30,780 bases of DNA from F23-D06 sp002392325 (GCA_946624065.1 CAMORT010000028.1:1-30780), one strand, 5' to 3'; positions 7,163 through 15,854 are shown, counted from the stretch's first letter. Program-made: numbers and translations. Notes: a model not told the origin generated them from the sequence alone.

Positions 7163-8149
7163 ATGAAAAAGAACATCATTATTTCTGTAAGTATCTGCAT
7201 TGCAGTGTTATTAGGCAGTTGCGTCACCAAACAAAAATACAACGAACTGCAAAACCAGTATAAGAAATGTCAGGCCGACCTGACCTTCGCCAACTCCGAA
7301 AATGTCGATTATTCCAATGCGAAAAAGCAGCTCACCGCACAAGTGGAGGCCCTGACCAAAGAGAGTGAACAGTTGAAAAAAGACACGCTTTCCCTCTCCC
7401 GGAGACTCCGCCAGTCGGAGCGCGACCTGGCCAAAGCCACCAAAGACTATGACGATCTGCTGAAAGACTTCACCCGGCTCAACGCCAACAACCAGTCGCA
7501 GATGAACGACCTGTTAAGCAATATTGACCGGTACAAAGACGAATTGAGCGCCAAAGAGAAACTGTTGAACGCTCAGCAAGACTCGCTGGACCAGGCCAAA
7601 GTTGAACTTGCCGTCAAGGAAGCCCGTCTTTTGGATATGCAGAACATTCTCAACCAGAAAGACGCTGAAGTGAAGGCGCTGAAAGACAAAGTGACTGCCG
7701 CCCTCAAGGGTTTTGAAGGCAGCGGCCTGAATGTATATGAGAAAGACGGCAAGGTGTATGTCTCCATGGAAGACAAGTTGCTGTTCCCGTCTGCCAGCTG
7801 GGAGCTCAACGCGCAAGGATTGAACGCCATCAAGAAACTGGCCAGCGTGCTGGAAAACGAGAAAGATATTTTCGTGCTCATTGAGGGCCACACCGACAAT
7901 GTGCCGTTCCGTGGCAACGGCCAGGTGAAGGACAACTGGGACTTGAGTGTGATGCGCGCCACTTCCGTGGTGAAGGCCTTGTTGCAGAACGGCAACATCG
8001 AGCCCGTGCGCCTCTCCGCCTCCGGCCGCAGCGAATATTTGCCCATCGATAGCAACAACACGCCTGAGGCACGCGCCAAGAACCGCCGCACCGAGATCAT
8101 CCTCACCCCGAATCTGGACCAGCTCTTCCAACTCATCCAGAACAACTAA
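7163..8149 (+). CDS. OmpA-domain lipoprotein with coiled coil
   Basis: A 328-residue envelope protein that likely ties the outer membrane to peptidoglycan. The signal peptide ends in the lipobox LLGSC with Cys20 as lipid anchor. Residues about 25-185 are a long charged coiled coil with heptad-like Leu and Lys/Glu spacing. The C-terminal OmpA-like domain (about 200-325) has the peptidoglycan-binding features GHTDN (Asp245), DLSVMRA (Arg265) and KNRRTEI (Arg308/309). The layout matches Bacteroidetes OmpA/Pal-type lipoproteins rather than barrel OmpA, as there is no beta-barrel. mutY starts 4 bases after its stop. Confidence 0.93.
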   Translation: MKKNIIISVSICIAVLLGSCVTKQKYNELQNQYKKCQADLTFANSENVDYSNAKKQLTAQVEALTKESEQLKKDTLSLSRRLRQSERDLAKATKDYDDLLKDFTRLNANNQSQMNDLLSNIDRYKDELSAKEKLLNAQQDSLDQAKVELAVKEARLLDMQNILNQKDAEVKALKDKVTAALKGFEGSGLNVYEKDGKVYVSMEDKLLFPSASWELNAQGLNAIKKLASVLENEKDIFVLIEGHTDNVPFRGNGQVKDNWDLSVMRATSVVKALLQNGNIEPVRLSASGRSEYLPIDSNNTPEARAKNRRTEIILTPNLDQLFQLIQNN

Positions 8150-8153
8150 GGGT

Positions 8154-9164
8154 ATGTTTGCCGACACCCTGCTGGCCTGGTACGGGGAGAACCAACGCTC
8201 GCTGCCCTGGCGCGGCGAAAGCGACCCCTACAAGATCTGGGTATCCGAGATTATTTTGCAGCAGACCCGCGTACAGCAGGGTTGGGACTACTATTTGCGC
8301 TTCATTGACACTTTTCCAGATGTGGGTGAGTTGGCCCGTGCTCCGGAGGAACAGGTATTGCGCGTATGGCAGGGCCTGGGCTACTACTCGCGCGCCCGCA
8401 ATATGCACGCCGCCGCGCAACAGATTGTGAACGAGCACCATGGCACATTTCCCCGACACTATGAGGAAATCCGCAAACTCAAGGGCATCGGCGACTACAC
8501 CGCCGCGGCCATCGCCTCCATCGCCTTCCGCCTGCCCTACCCCGCCGTGGATGGCAATGTGCTGCGCATCTGCAGCCGCATCTTCGGCGTGTGCGACGAC
8601 ATCATGCTGCCCGCCACCCGCAAACAAATTACCGAAATCTGCGCCAAACACATCCCCACAGACGACCCCGGCACCTTCAACCAGGCCTGCATGGAGTTCG
8701 GCGCCATCTGGTGCACCCCGAAAAATCCGAAATGCGACGACTGTCCCTTCCGAAGCTCGTGTTACGCACTGAAACACGGACTGACGGAAACACTTCCCCT
8801 GAAAAGCAAGAGCAAAACCAAACAAGACCGGTTTTTCCACTATACCTTTTACCTATATAATAATAATACCATCCTGGAAAAAAGAACCGGACAGGACATC
8901 TGGCGCAATCTGTACCAACTCCCGCTGCACGAATCGTCAGAACCTCTTCATGGCGGCCAAAAGACTAAAAAAAATGACGATTCCACAAAAATTCTGGAAT
9001 TGAAGGAAACCCTTTCCCACCAGATCATCCATGCCTATTTCTATCTGAAAAAACTGAAAAAGAAACCAGAATTGGCCGAAAACCAGATTCTTGTGCCAAT
9101 GGACCAACTGCACAATTATCCCATGCCCAAAATCATGACACAATTTTTTGACCATATTTCCTGA
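8154..9164 (+). CDS. mutY: A/G-specific adenine DNA glycosylase
   Basis: A 336-residue base-excision repair enzyme that removes adenine mispaired with 8-oxoguanine. The catalytic Glu32 is in WVSEIILQQTRV, the helix-hairpin-helix is LKGIGDYTAAAI (109-120), and the catalytic Asp133 is in AVDGNVLRI. The iron-sulfur cluster ligands are all present with C-x6-C-x2-C-x5-C spacing: Cys187, Cys194, Cys197 and Cys203. The C-terminal NUDIX-like 8-oxoG-recognition domain (about 225-335) is Lys-rich and divergent. It follows the OmpA-domain gene by 4 bases, so it may be co-transcribed with it. Confidence 0.97.
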   Translation: MFADTLLAWYGENQRSLPWRGESDPYKIWVSEIILQQTRVQQGWDYYLRFIDTFPDVGELARAPEEQVLRVWQGLGYYSRARNMHAAAQQIVNEHHGTFPRHYEEIRKLKGIGDYTAAAIASIAFRLPYPAVDGNVLRICSRIFGVCDDIMLPATRKQITEICAKHIPTDDPGTFNQACMEFGAIWCTPKNPKCDDCPFRSSCYALKHGLTETLPLKSKSKTKQDRFFHYTFYLYNNNTILEKRTGQDIWRNLYQLPLHESSEPLHGGQKTKKNDDSTKILELKETLSHQIIHAYFYLKKLKKKPELAENQILVPMDQLHNYPMPKIMTQFFDHIS

Positions 9165-9247
9165 AAAGACATTATCCCAATAACCCATACAAGCGACCGA
9201 GGGGAGCGCAGAGTGGGTCGTGACAACATCAACGGTAAAACACTAAA

Positions 9248-9688
9248 ATGAAAATGACAGAAGATGAGCAATTCATGCGGCTTGCATTAAACGAGGCCAT
9301 AGACGCGTACGAAGCCGACGAGGTTCCCGTAGGGGCGGTTGTGGTATTGAATGGCAAGGTTATCGCCCGCGGGCACAACCTGACCGAAACGCTGAAGGAT
9401 GTGACCGCGCATGCCGAAATGTTGGCAATTACCGCCGCCGCCAACGGATTAGGAGCAAAATATCTGAAAAACTGCACTTTATATGTCACCCTGGAGCCCT
9501 GTATCATGTGCATCGGCGCCATCATGCACAGCCAGATAGACCGTTTGGTGTATGGCGCCAAAGACCCGAAAAAGGGTTACACCCTGCTGGAACGGGACTT
9601 CTTACCTAAAAACCTGAAGGTGGAACATGGCGTTTTAGCACAAGAATGCTCCCAAATTTTGAAAGATTTTTTCCAGGAAAAACGGTAA
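9248..9688 (+). CDS. tadA: tRNA adenosine(34) deaminase
   Basis: A 146-residue zinc-dependent deaminase that converts A34 to inosine in the wobble position of tRNA-Arg(ACG). Zinc-binding and catalytic residues are intact: His55 and Glu57 in HAEM, and Cys85/Cys88 in TLEPCIMC. The size, the helical C-terminal tail and the EVPVGAVVV and GAKDPKKG segments favour TadA over cytidine or guanine deaminases. The start may be this ATG or the one two codons later (MTEDE). Its expected substrate, tRNA-Arg(ACG), is encoded 40 bases beyond its stop on the opposite strand, across a shared bidirectional terminator. Confidence 0.93.
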   Translation: MKMTEDEQFMRLALNEAIDAYEADEVPVGAVVVLNGKVIARGHNLTETLKDVTAHAEMLAITAAANGLGAKYLKNCTLYVTLEPCIMCIGAIMHSQIDRLVYGAKDPKKGYTLLERDFLPKNLKVEHGVLAQECSQILKDFFQEKR

Positions 9689-9693
9689 AAACA

Positions 9694-9723
9694 AAAAAAC
9701 CACCGCATTTGCAGTGGTTTTTT
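9694..9723. terminator. Bidirectional terminator between tadA and tRNA-Arg
   Basis: AAAAAACCAC (9694-9703) and GTGGTTTTTT (9714-9723) form a 10-bp stem with a 10-nt loop, with A- and T-runs on opposite sides so that each strand sees a T-run. It is placed to end both tadA (plus) and tRNA-Arg (minus). Confidence 0.85.
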
Positions 9724-9728
9724 CTTCG

Positions 9729-9802
9729 TGACCCCTGCAGGATTCAAACCTGCAACCTTTTGATCCGTAGTCAAATACTCTATTCAGTTGAGCTAAGGGG
9801 CC
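9729..9802 (-). tRNA. tRNA-Arg (anticodon ACG)
   Basis: A 74-nt cloverleaf on the minus strand. Acceptor GGCCCCT pairs with AGGGGTC (one G-T), the D-arm is GCTC/GAGT, the anticodon arm is TTTGA-CTACGGA-TCAAA giving anticodon ACG, and the T-arm is GCAGG-TTTGAAT-CCTGC. Discriminator A; CCA is not encoded. ACG needs A34-to-inosine editing by TadA to read CGU, CGC and CGA, and tadA lies next door. A good promoter is directly upstream. Confidence 0.96.
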
Positions 9803-9820
9803 GTTGTCTTTACGACGGTG

Positions 9821-9849
9821 CAAAAGTACATTTTTTTTCATATAGTCAA
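9821..9849 (-). promoter_or_regulatory. Promoter of tRNA-Arg
   Basis: On the minus strand TTG (9849-9847) and TACTTTTG (9828-9821) are separated by 18 bases and lie 18 bases before the tRNA 5' end. This is a strong match to the Bacteroidetes -33/-7 pattern. Confidence 0.75.
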
Positions 9850-9899
9850 CAAAAAAAATAAAAAAATTCACAAATAAATTTTTTATAACAAAAAAAGTG

Positions 9900-9907
9900 T
9901 ATTTTTG
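9900..9907 (+). promoter_or_regulatory. -7 box of tRNA-Gln
   Basis: TATTTTTG followed by C lies 22 bases before the tRNA-Gln 5' end. The upstream region is very AT-rich and no clear TTG is found at the -33 position. It is divergent from the tRNA-Arg promoter, about 50 bases away. Confidence 0.65.
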
Positions 9908-9929
9908 CGGCCTCAATCAACTAAGGCAT

Positions 9930-10000
9930 TGAGCTATGGTGTAACGGTAGCACTACAGATTTTGGTTCTGCCTGTGTAGGTTCGAATCCTGCTAGCTCAA
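9930..10000 (+). tRNA. tRNA-Gln (anticodon TTG)
   Basis: A 71-nt cloverleaf. Acceptor TGAGCTA pairs perfectly with TAGCTCA, the D-arm is GTGT/GCAC, the anticodon loop TTTTGGT gives anticodon TTG, and the T-arm is GTAGG-TTCGAAT-CCTGC. The outermost anticodon-stem pair is an A-C mismatch. Discriminator A; CCA is not encoded. A strong terminator follows within 10 bases. Confidence 0.96.
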
Positions 10001-10008
10001 CAAGAAAA

Positions 10009-10037
10009 ACTCTCACCCGCCTGGTGGGAGTTTTTTT
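10009..10037 (+). terminator. Rho-independent terminator after tRNA-Gln
   Basis: ACTCTCACC (10009-10017) pairs with GGTGGGAGT (10023-10031) over 9 bp with one wobble and a 5-nt loop, followed by T to 10037. Confidence 0.9.
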
Positions 10038-10154
10038 GTAACCCACTGAGTAAATGGGCGTATAAAGTAAAGTTGTAAGGGTGAAAGAGGAGAGGAGTAA
10101 AAGAGTATTGAAATTGTAACGAAAATAATTATACAGTAAAATAAAAAGAAAAAA

Positions 10155-11411
10155 ATGGAAGAACATGTAAATCTTATCGACACCTTTGCGGAATTTAAAG
10201 AGTCCAAAAGCATCGATCGTGAGACTTTGATGCACATTCTGGATGATGTTTTCCGCGCCGCATTATTGAAAAAATACGGTCAGGACGCCAAATTTGACAT
10301 CATCGTCAATGTGGACCGAGGCGATTTGGAAATCCAGCACACCCGCGAAATCGTGGAGGATGGCGATGTGGAGGATCCGGGCAACCAGATTGCGCTTTCC
10401 GACGCCATCAAGATCGAACCCGACTTCGAAATCGGTGAGGAGGTCGTCGAGAACATCCGTCTGAGTGACTTTGCCAGACGCGAGATTCTGGCCATCCGCC
10501 AAAACCTCAGTTCCAAGATCATGGAATATGAAAAAGATGTGATATACAAGAAATATGAGCACCGTATCGGTGAACTCATCACCGGCGAGGTGAACCAAGT
10601 GTGGCGCAAGGAAATCCTGGTGCTTGACGAGGATCATGTGGAATTGGTGCTCCCGAAGTCGGAGCAGATTCCTGCCGACAAGTACAAGAAGGGCGACTCG
10701 CTGACCGCCGTGGTCTTGCGTGTTGAGGTTCAGTCCTCTACCCCGAGAATTATCATTTCCCGTACCTCTCCGGTATTCCTGGAGCGTCTTATGGAAACCG
10801 AGATTCCCGAAATCTACGACGGGCTCATCACCATCCGCAATGTGGTTCGCGCCCCCGGCGAAAGAGCCAAAGTGCTGGTAGAGTCTGGTGACGACCGCAT
10901 CGACCCCGTGGGCGCCTGCGTGGGCATGAAGGGCAGCCGTATCCACAGCATCGTGCGTGAACTCCGCAACGAGAACATCGATATCATCAACTATACCGCC
11001 AACAAGGAACTCCTGATCAAACGCGCCCTCAGTCCCGCCGAAATCACCTCCATTGTGCTGGACGACGAGAACAAGATGGCCAATGTCTATATGAAAGCCG
11101 ACCAAGTGTCTTACGCTATCGGCAAGGGCGGTTACAACATCAAACTGGCGTCCAAAATCTCCGGCTACGAAATCGATGTGTTCCGCGATGATGTGGATCA
11201 GGAAGAGGATGTGCCGTTGACCGAATTCGCCGACGAGTTCGACCAATGGGTGATTGACGCCTTCATCAACATCGGATGCGACACCGCCAAGAGCATCCTT
11301 TCCCTCGACCGCGATGAGCTTATCAAACGCACCGACCTCGAAGAAGAGACCGTGGACGCTATGATCGCTGCCGTGAAAGAAGAACTCGAAGACTACGAAG
11401 GAGACAAATAA
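10155..11411 (+). CDS. nusA: Transcription termination/antitermination factor NusA
   Basis: A 418-residue cytoplasmic RNA polymerase-binding protein controlling pausing, termination and antitermination. The N-terminal domain (1-about 130) binds polymerase. An S1 domain follows (about 137-205, GELITGEVNQVW start), then two KH domains (about 230-345, including VGACVGMKGSRIHSIVRELR and YAIGKGGYNIKLASKI). A short acidic C-terminal tail with a helix-hairpin-helix-like segment ends the protein. Length is that of the Bacteroidetes form without long AR repeats. The usual upstream neighbour rimP is absent; tRNA-Gln and its terminator lie there instead, with about 117 AT-rich bases between terminator and ATG and no clear TAnnTTTG box. 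infB follows 53 bases downstream. Confidence 0.97.
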   Translation: MEEHVNLIDTFAEFKESKSIDRETLMHILDDVFRAALLKKYGQDAKFDIIVNVDRGDLEIQHTREIVEDGDVEDPGNQIALSDAIKIEPDFEIGEEVVENIRLSDFARREILAIRQNLSSKIMEYEKDVIYKKYEHRIGELITGEVNQVWRKEILVLDEDHVELVLPKSEQIPADKYKKGDSLTAVVLRVEVQSSTPRIIISRTSPVFLERLMETEIPEIYDGLITIRNVVRAPGERAKVLVESGDDRIDPVGACVGMKGSRIHSIVRELRNENIDIINYTANKELLIKRALSPAEITSIVLDDENKMANVYMKADQVSYAIGKGGYNIKLASKISGYEIDVFRDDVDQEEDVPLTEFADEFDQWVIDAFINIGCDTAKSILSLDRDELIKRTDLEEETVDAMIAAVKEELEDYEGDK

Positions 11412-11464
11412 TCATCTGAATATCAATCGAACAAACATTTATCGAACTGTACTAATATAGCAAT

Positions 11465-14293
11465 ATGCCAGAGGAAAAAAGAAAAATACCGCGTTTAGGA
11501 AAAGCTGCTGGAGAATTCAATGTCTCCATCAGCACCATCACCGCATTGCTCAAGAAGAAGAATTTGGAAATCGAGGACAATCCGAACACCAAACTTACGG
11601 AGGAGATGTACGATATCCTGCTGCGCGAGTTTGCCGGTGAAAAACTGGTTAAAGCCGAAGCCGACAAGATCGACATCGGCACCTTCAACGCCAAGACCAA
11701 AGCGGAAAACAAACCGAAAGAGGCAAAGGCGGATGAACCCGAAGAGGTTGTTGAGGACAACTCTCTGATTATCAAAAAGAACACTATCAACACTCCTCAG
11801 CATATTGAGACGGATGTCCCCACTCCGAAAGTGTTGGGCAAAATCAACTTGGAAGAACTATCTCCAAAGAAAAAGAGCAAACAGCAGCCCGTTGAGACTC
11901 CGGTCGAAGAACCCGCTCCCACCCCTGCTCCCGCTCCAGAACCCGAACCCAAGAAGGTTCCGGAACACATCCCGACTGTGGTGGAGAAACTGGAACAACC
12001 GAAGGTCATCGACAAGGCAGACTTGGATGTGCTGCTGAAAAAGAAGAAAAAAACCACCAAAGAGGTGAAAGAGGTGACCGAACCCGAACCAAAACCGGCT
12101 CCGGAACCCGAACCAGTGGTTGAACCTACTCCTGCCAAAGAACCGGAAAGGAAAGTGGAGTTCATCGAAACCCGTGTGGAGAAAATCCAAGGACCGAAGA
12201 TTATGGGCAAAATCGAATTGCCCGTGGAGAAGGAAAAAACCAAGGAATCCTCGAAAAAACAGGACAACGCCAGCGCTGAGGACAAGAAGAAAAAGAAGAG
12301 AAAGAGAATTCTCAAACAGGCAGGTGTCAAATCCAACTTCAAGGATGAGAAAAAGGCCAAAAACGAGCCTGAACGGACAGAGATTTCACCTGAGGACATC
12401 CAACGCCGCATAAAGGAGACCAAGCAACGCCTGGAACCGACCGGCAAGACGAAGGCCTCCAAGAGAAGAAAAGAAAAACGCCAACTGATCCATGAGCGTA
12501 TGGAGGAACAGGAGCTTCAAGAACTTGAAAACCAGAAGATTCTGAAGGTCACCGAATTCCTGACCGCCAACGAGTTGGCCACCTTGATGAACAAGCCGGT
12601 GAACGAAATCATCTCCACCTGCTTAAGCATCGGATTGTTCGTATCCATCAACCAAAGATTGGATGCGGAAACCATCACCTTGCTGGCAGAGGAGTTCGGA
12701 TTCCAAGTGGAATTCATCGGAGCCGACGCGGAGGATGCCAACAGCGAAAGCAATGAGGACAATCCTGATGACATGGTGCCTCGCCATCCGATCATCACCG
12801 TCATGGGTCATGTTGACCATGGTAAAACCTCTTTGCTGGACTACATCCGCAAGACGAATGTGATTGCCGGTGAGGCGGGTGGTATCACACAGCACATCGG
12901 TGCCTACTTGGTACAGTTAGCCGATGGACGCAAAATCACCTTCCTCGACACGCCGGGTCACGAGGCCTTCACGGCCATGCGTGCCCGTGGTGCGAAGATC
13001 ACCGACTTGTGTATCATCGTGATTGCCGCTGACGATGCGGTGATGCCGCAGACCATCGAGGCCATCAACCACGCCCAGGCCGCCGGTGTGCCGATGGTGT
13101 TCGCCATCACGAAGATTGACAAACCCAATGCCAACCCCGACAAGATCAAGGAGGAATTGGCTAACATGAATATCCTGGTGGAAGACTGGGGCGGCAAATA
13201 CCAGTGCCAAGCCATCGACGCCAAGCATGGTGACCATGTGAATGAGCTGCTGGAGAAAGTGTTGCTGGAAGCCGAGATGCTGAACCTGAAGGCCAACCCG
13301 AACCGCAATGGTGTGGGTGCCGTCATCGAATCCTCTTTGGACAAGGGCCGCGGTTATGTGGCCAAGGTGCTGGTGCAGAACGGAACGCTTTCTGTTGGTG
13401 ACCCGATTTTGGCCGGCAGTTGTTTTGGCAAGGTGAAAGCCATGTTCAACGAGCGTAACCAGCCGGTGAAGTCGGCAGGTCCAGCCACACCGGTATTGTT
13501 GTTAGGTTTGAATGGTGCGCCGCAGGCCGGCGATGCCTTCAAGGTGTGCGACACGGAGCAGGAGGCCCGCGCCGCCGCCACCAAGCGCGCACGCCTCGCC
13601 CGCGAGATGGGTCTGCGCACGCAGAAACACATCACACTCGAAGAAATCGGCCGTCGTATCGCCATCGGCGACTTCAAGGAACTCAACATCATCGTCAAAG
13701 GTGATGTGGACGGTTCCGTGGAGGCATTGGCCGACTCCCTGCTCAAGCTCTCCACCGAGCAAGTGCAGGTTAATGTCATCCACAAGTCTGTGGGTGCCGT
13801 CACCGAGACCGATGTCATGCTCGCAACGGCTTCCAATGCGCTCATCGTGGCCTTCCAGGTGCGACCGACCGCCGGAGCACGCAAGATGGCCGAAGCCGAA
13901 CAGATTGACATCCGCACATACTCCATCATCTACACCGCCATCAACGAAATCAAGGAGGCCATCGCCGGTATGCACTCGCCTGAAATCCGCGAGAAGGTGG
14001 TCGCCAACATCGAAATCCGCGAAGTGTTCCACATCTCCAAAGTGGGTAATGTGGCCGGTTGTATGGTGCTGGACGGCAAACTGCAACGCTCCACGCGCAT
14101 CCGCTTGATCCGCGACGGTATCGTGATTTACACCGGCAAACTCGGTTCCCTCCGCCGCTTCAAAGACGATGTCAAAGAGGTGGTTTCCGGACAGGATTGC
14201 GGTCTGAACATCGACGGTTGCAACGACATTAAGGTTGGCGATATCATCGAAGGATATGAGGAATATGAGGTCGCCTATAACGCTAACAAATAA
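11465..14293 (+). CDS. infB: Translation initiation factor IF-2
   Basis: A 942-residue GTPase that places initiator tRNA on the 30S subunit and promotes subunit joining. The N-terminal IF2_N-like segment (about 8-55) precedes a long Pro/Glu/Lys-rich linker. That linker holds three spaced copies of a P-K-[VI]-x-[GD]-K-x-x-L motif near residues 119, 179 and 244. A second IF2_N-like segment is near 355-410. The G domain has G1 GHVDHGKT near 447-454, G3 DTPGHEAF near 495 and G4 TKIDKP near 550, then domains II-IV follow. The gene is intact, 53 bases after nusA, and probably part of the same transcript. Confidence 0.98.
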   Translation: MPEEKRKIPRLGKAAGEFNVSISTITALLKKKNLEIEDNPNTKLTEEMYDILLREFAGEKLVKAEADKIDIGTFNAKTKAENKPKEAKADEPEEVVEDNSLIIKKNTINTPQHIETDVPTPKVLGKINLEELSPKKKSKQQPVETPVEEPAPTPAPAPEPEPKKVPEHIPTVVEKLEQPKVIDKADLDVLLKKKKKTTKEVKEVTEPEPKPAPEPEPVVEPTPAKEPERKVEFIETRVEKIQGPKIMGKIELPVEKEKTKESSKKQDNASAEDKKKKKRKRILKQAGVKSNFKDEKKAKNEPERTEISPEDIQRRIKETKQRLEPTGKTKASKRRKEKRQLIHERMEEQELQELENQKILKVTEFLTANELATLMNKPVNEIISTCLSIGLFVSINQRLDAETITLLAEEFGFQVEFIGADAEDANSESNEDNPDDMVPRHPIITVMGHVDHGKTSLLDYIRKTNVIAGEAGGITQHIGAYLVQLADGRKITFLDTPGHEAFTAMRARGAKITDLCIIVIAADDAVMPQTIEAINHAQAAGVPMVFAITKIDKPNANPDKIKEELANMNILVEDWGGKYQCQAIDAKHGDHVNELLEKVLLEAEMLNLKANPNRNGVGAVIESSLDKGRGYVAKVLVQNGTLSVGDPILAGSCFGKVKAMFNERNQPVKSAGPATPVLLLGLNGAPQAGDAFKVCDTEQEARAAATKRARLAREMGLRTQKHITLEEIGRRIAIGDFKELNIIVKGDVDGSVEALADSLLKLSTEQVQVNVIHKSVGAVTETDVMLATASNALIVAFQVRPTAGARKMAEAEQIDIRTYSIIYTAINEIKEAIAGMHSPEIREKVVANIEIREVFHISKVGNVAGCMVLDGKLQRSTRIRLIRDGIVIYTGKLGSLRRFKDDVKEVVSGQDCGLNIDGCNDIKVGDIIEGYEEYEVAYNANK

Positions 14294-14322
14294 TCTCAAA
14301 CTCTTAAACTTCTGAACATCAA

Positions 14323-15312
14323 ATGTATAAAATAGGTATCACCCACGGTGATGTAAACGGTATCGGTTATGAGGTCATCATCAAAGCGCTGGCCGAACAT
14401 GGTATGATGGAGGTATGCACTCCCGTCGTTTATGGATTGGCAAAAGCCGCCTCTTACCATCGCAAATATATGGATATGCCCGATTTTTCGTTCCAGTTCA
14501 TCAAAAACGCCGAGCAGATATCCAACAAACGCCCGAACCTCATCAATATTTATGAGGAAGAGGTGAAGATTGAACTGGGCACCTCCACCAAAGTGGCCGG
14601 CCAGTTGGCCGAGCGCGCGCTGGTGATGGCTGGTAAAGACCTCAAAAACAACAACATCGACGCTATTGTCACGGCACCCGTCAACAAGGACAACATCCAA
14701 TCCGACAAATTCAAATTCCACGGGCAAACCGAGTTTTTCGAGTATTACTTCGGTGGTACGCAAAAAGCCATGATGATGATGGTGTCGGAAGACCTGCGCG
14801 TTGGTTTTGCCACGAACCACGAGCCCATCGGCAATGTGACTTCCGTGCTTACAACAGAGCTCATCCTCAACAAGTTGGAGATCTTGAACAAAACCTTGTA
14901 TCAGGATTTCGCCGTGGACAACCCGAAGATTGCCGTTTTGGCGCTGAATCCGCACGCCGGTGACAACGGACTGCTTGGCATGGAGGAGAAAGAGATTATC
15001 CATCCCGCCATCGAACAGGCGTTCCAGAACAAAATCAACGCTTTCGGTCCGTTCCCTGCCGACGGTTTCTTCGGCACCGGCCAATATCGCAAGTTTGACG
15101 CCGTGTTGGCCATGTATCACGACCAAGGCATGATTCCGTTCAAGATTCTGGGACACGAAGGTGTGAATTTCACCGCCGGACTCCCCATTGTGCGCACTTC
15201 GCCCGCCCATGGTACCGCTTATGATATTGCCGGCAAGAACATTGCCGACGCACAATCCATGCGCAACGCCATCTATCTTGCTTTGGACATTCTCAAAAAC
15301 CGCAACAGATAA
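14323..15312 (+). CDS. pdxA: 4-hydroxythreonine-4-phosphate dehydrogenase
   Basis: A 329-residue NAD-dependent enzyme of the DXP-dependent pyridoxal phosphate pathway. The opening YKIGITHGDVNGIGYEVI is the Bacteroidetes variant of the family's GDPAGIG motif. Metal-binding histidines are visible in FHGQTEFF, LNPHAGDNG and MYHDQGMIPFK, and the C-terminal TSPAHGTAYDIAG signature is intact. It starts 29 bases after infB and may share its transcript. A hairpin lies immediately after its stop. Confidence 0.96.
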   Translation: MYKIGITHGDVNGIGYEVIIKALAEHGMMEVCTPVVYGLAKAASYHRKYMDMPDFSFQFIKNAEQISNKRPNLINIYEEEVKIELGTSTKVAGQLAERALVMAGKDLKNNNIDAIVTAPVNKDNIQSDKFKFHGQTEFFEYYFGGTQKAMMMMVSEDLRVGFATNHEPIGNVTSVLTTELILNKLEILNKTLYQDFAVDNPKIAVLALNPHAGDNGLLGMEEKEIIHPAIEQAFQNKINAFGPFPADGFFGTGQYRKFDAVLAMYHDQGMIPFKILGHEGVNFTAGLPIVRTSPAHGTAYDIAGKNIADAQSMRNAIYLALDILKNRNR

Positions 15313-15314
15313 AC

Positions 15315-15344
15315 ATCCAAAGGTAAAAACGATGACCTTTGGGT
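15315..15344 (+). terminator. Hairpin after pdxA, no T-run
   Basis: ATCCAAAGGT (15315-15324) pairs with ACCTTTGGGT (15335-15344) over 10 bp with a 10-nt loop, immediately after the pdxA stop. The bases that follow are GGGGAAAA rather than T, so it is not a standard intrinsic terminator. It could stabilise the pdxA 3' end. Confidence 0.4.
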
Positions 15345-15608
15345 TGGGGAAAAACCATACCCGATTGGAAAATTGTGGTTGTCAGCGATATGCGTTTGGG
15401 CACCATACCTGTCAAAATCCTGCAACATAACATCCAAACTATCAACAGCTTAAATCCTGACATAGCCTTAATGTTGGGGAATCAGTTTGTAGTGGATTGG
15501 CGGGATTTGGAAAAGACTGGATATGCCGATGCATTGGGCAAGATTCAGGCATCAAAAGGTGAAAGGAACGGCCCAGCAAGAAATACGGTTTTGTTGTCGT
15601 ATATGTAA
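15345..15608 (+). pseudogene. Remnant of a metallophosphoesterase
   Basis: The frame encodes about 88 residues with no ATG at the start. It reads like the N-terminal part of a YkuE-type calcineurin-like phosphoesterase: WKIVVVSDMRLGT resembles the usual xIVxISDxHLG, and INSLNPDIALMLGNQFVVDWRDL resembles INxLxPDIIxLxGDxVDD. The metal-binding His of SDxH and Asp of GD are replaced (Arg and Asn). The GNHE and later motifs are missing, because the frame stops early. I infer a truncated, inactivated copy. It lies in a 589-base stretch (15313-15901) that otherwise holds only a hairpin and the promoter of the next gene. Confidence 0.6.
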
Positions 15609-15674
15609 AGGGCTGATTCATACCAAGTAACAATGCGAGGCAAAGATAATGTTTTTTTTCAAATACAATTTCAT

Positions 15675-15718
15675 GCATGCGAGCTGGCAGGCCTTTAGGT
15701 CTGCGGTTGGTCGCATGC
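15675..15718. repeat. Isolated 44-nt imperfect palindrome
   Basis: GCATGCGA (15675-15682) pairs with TCGCATGC (15711-15718). Inside, GCAGGCC pairs with GGTCTGC (one wobble) around a TTTA loop, with a small internal bulge between the two stems. No T-run follows on either strand, so it is not a simple terminator. It sits in the non-coding gap after the phosphoesterase remnant. A REP-like element or a structured RNA is possible; nothing decides. Confidence 0.6.
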
Positions 15719-15854
15719 GCTTCTCATTATGTTGGTGAAGCTGAAATAGGTAGATGACCTGTTACACACTCATAAAAAAATTGAAAAAATTGTAAATCAG
15801 ATTTATAGGATTTGTTTCACCTCTTTCATTTCGGGAGAGAACACAATTGCATAG

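Noticed and set aside
9189..9234. CGACC...GGTCG pairing between mutY and tadA
   Set aside because: The stem is only 5 bp with a long loop and no T-run, so chance is likely.
10263..11246. 327-codon minus-strand frame
   Set aside because: It is opposite nusA, whose S1 and KH domains are intact in the plus frame.
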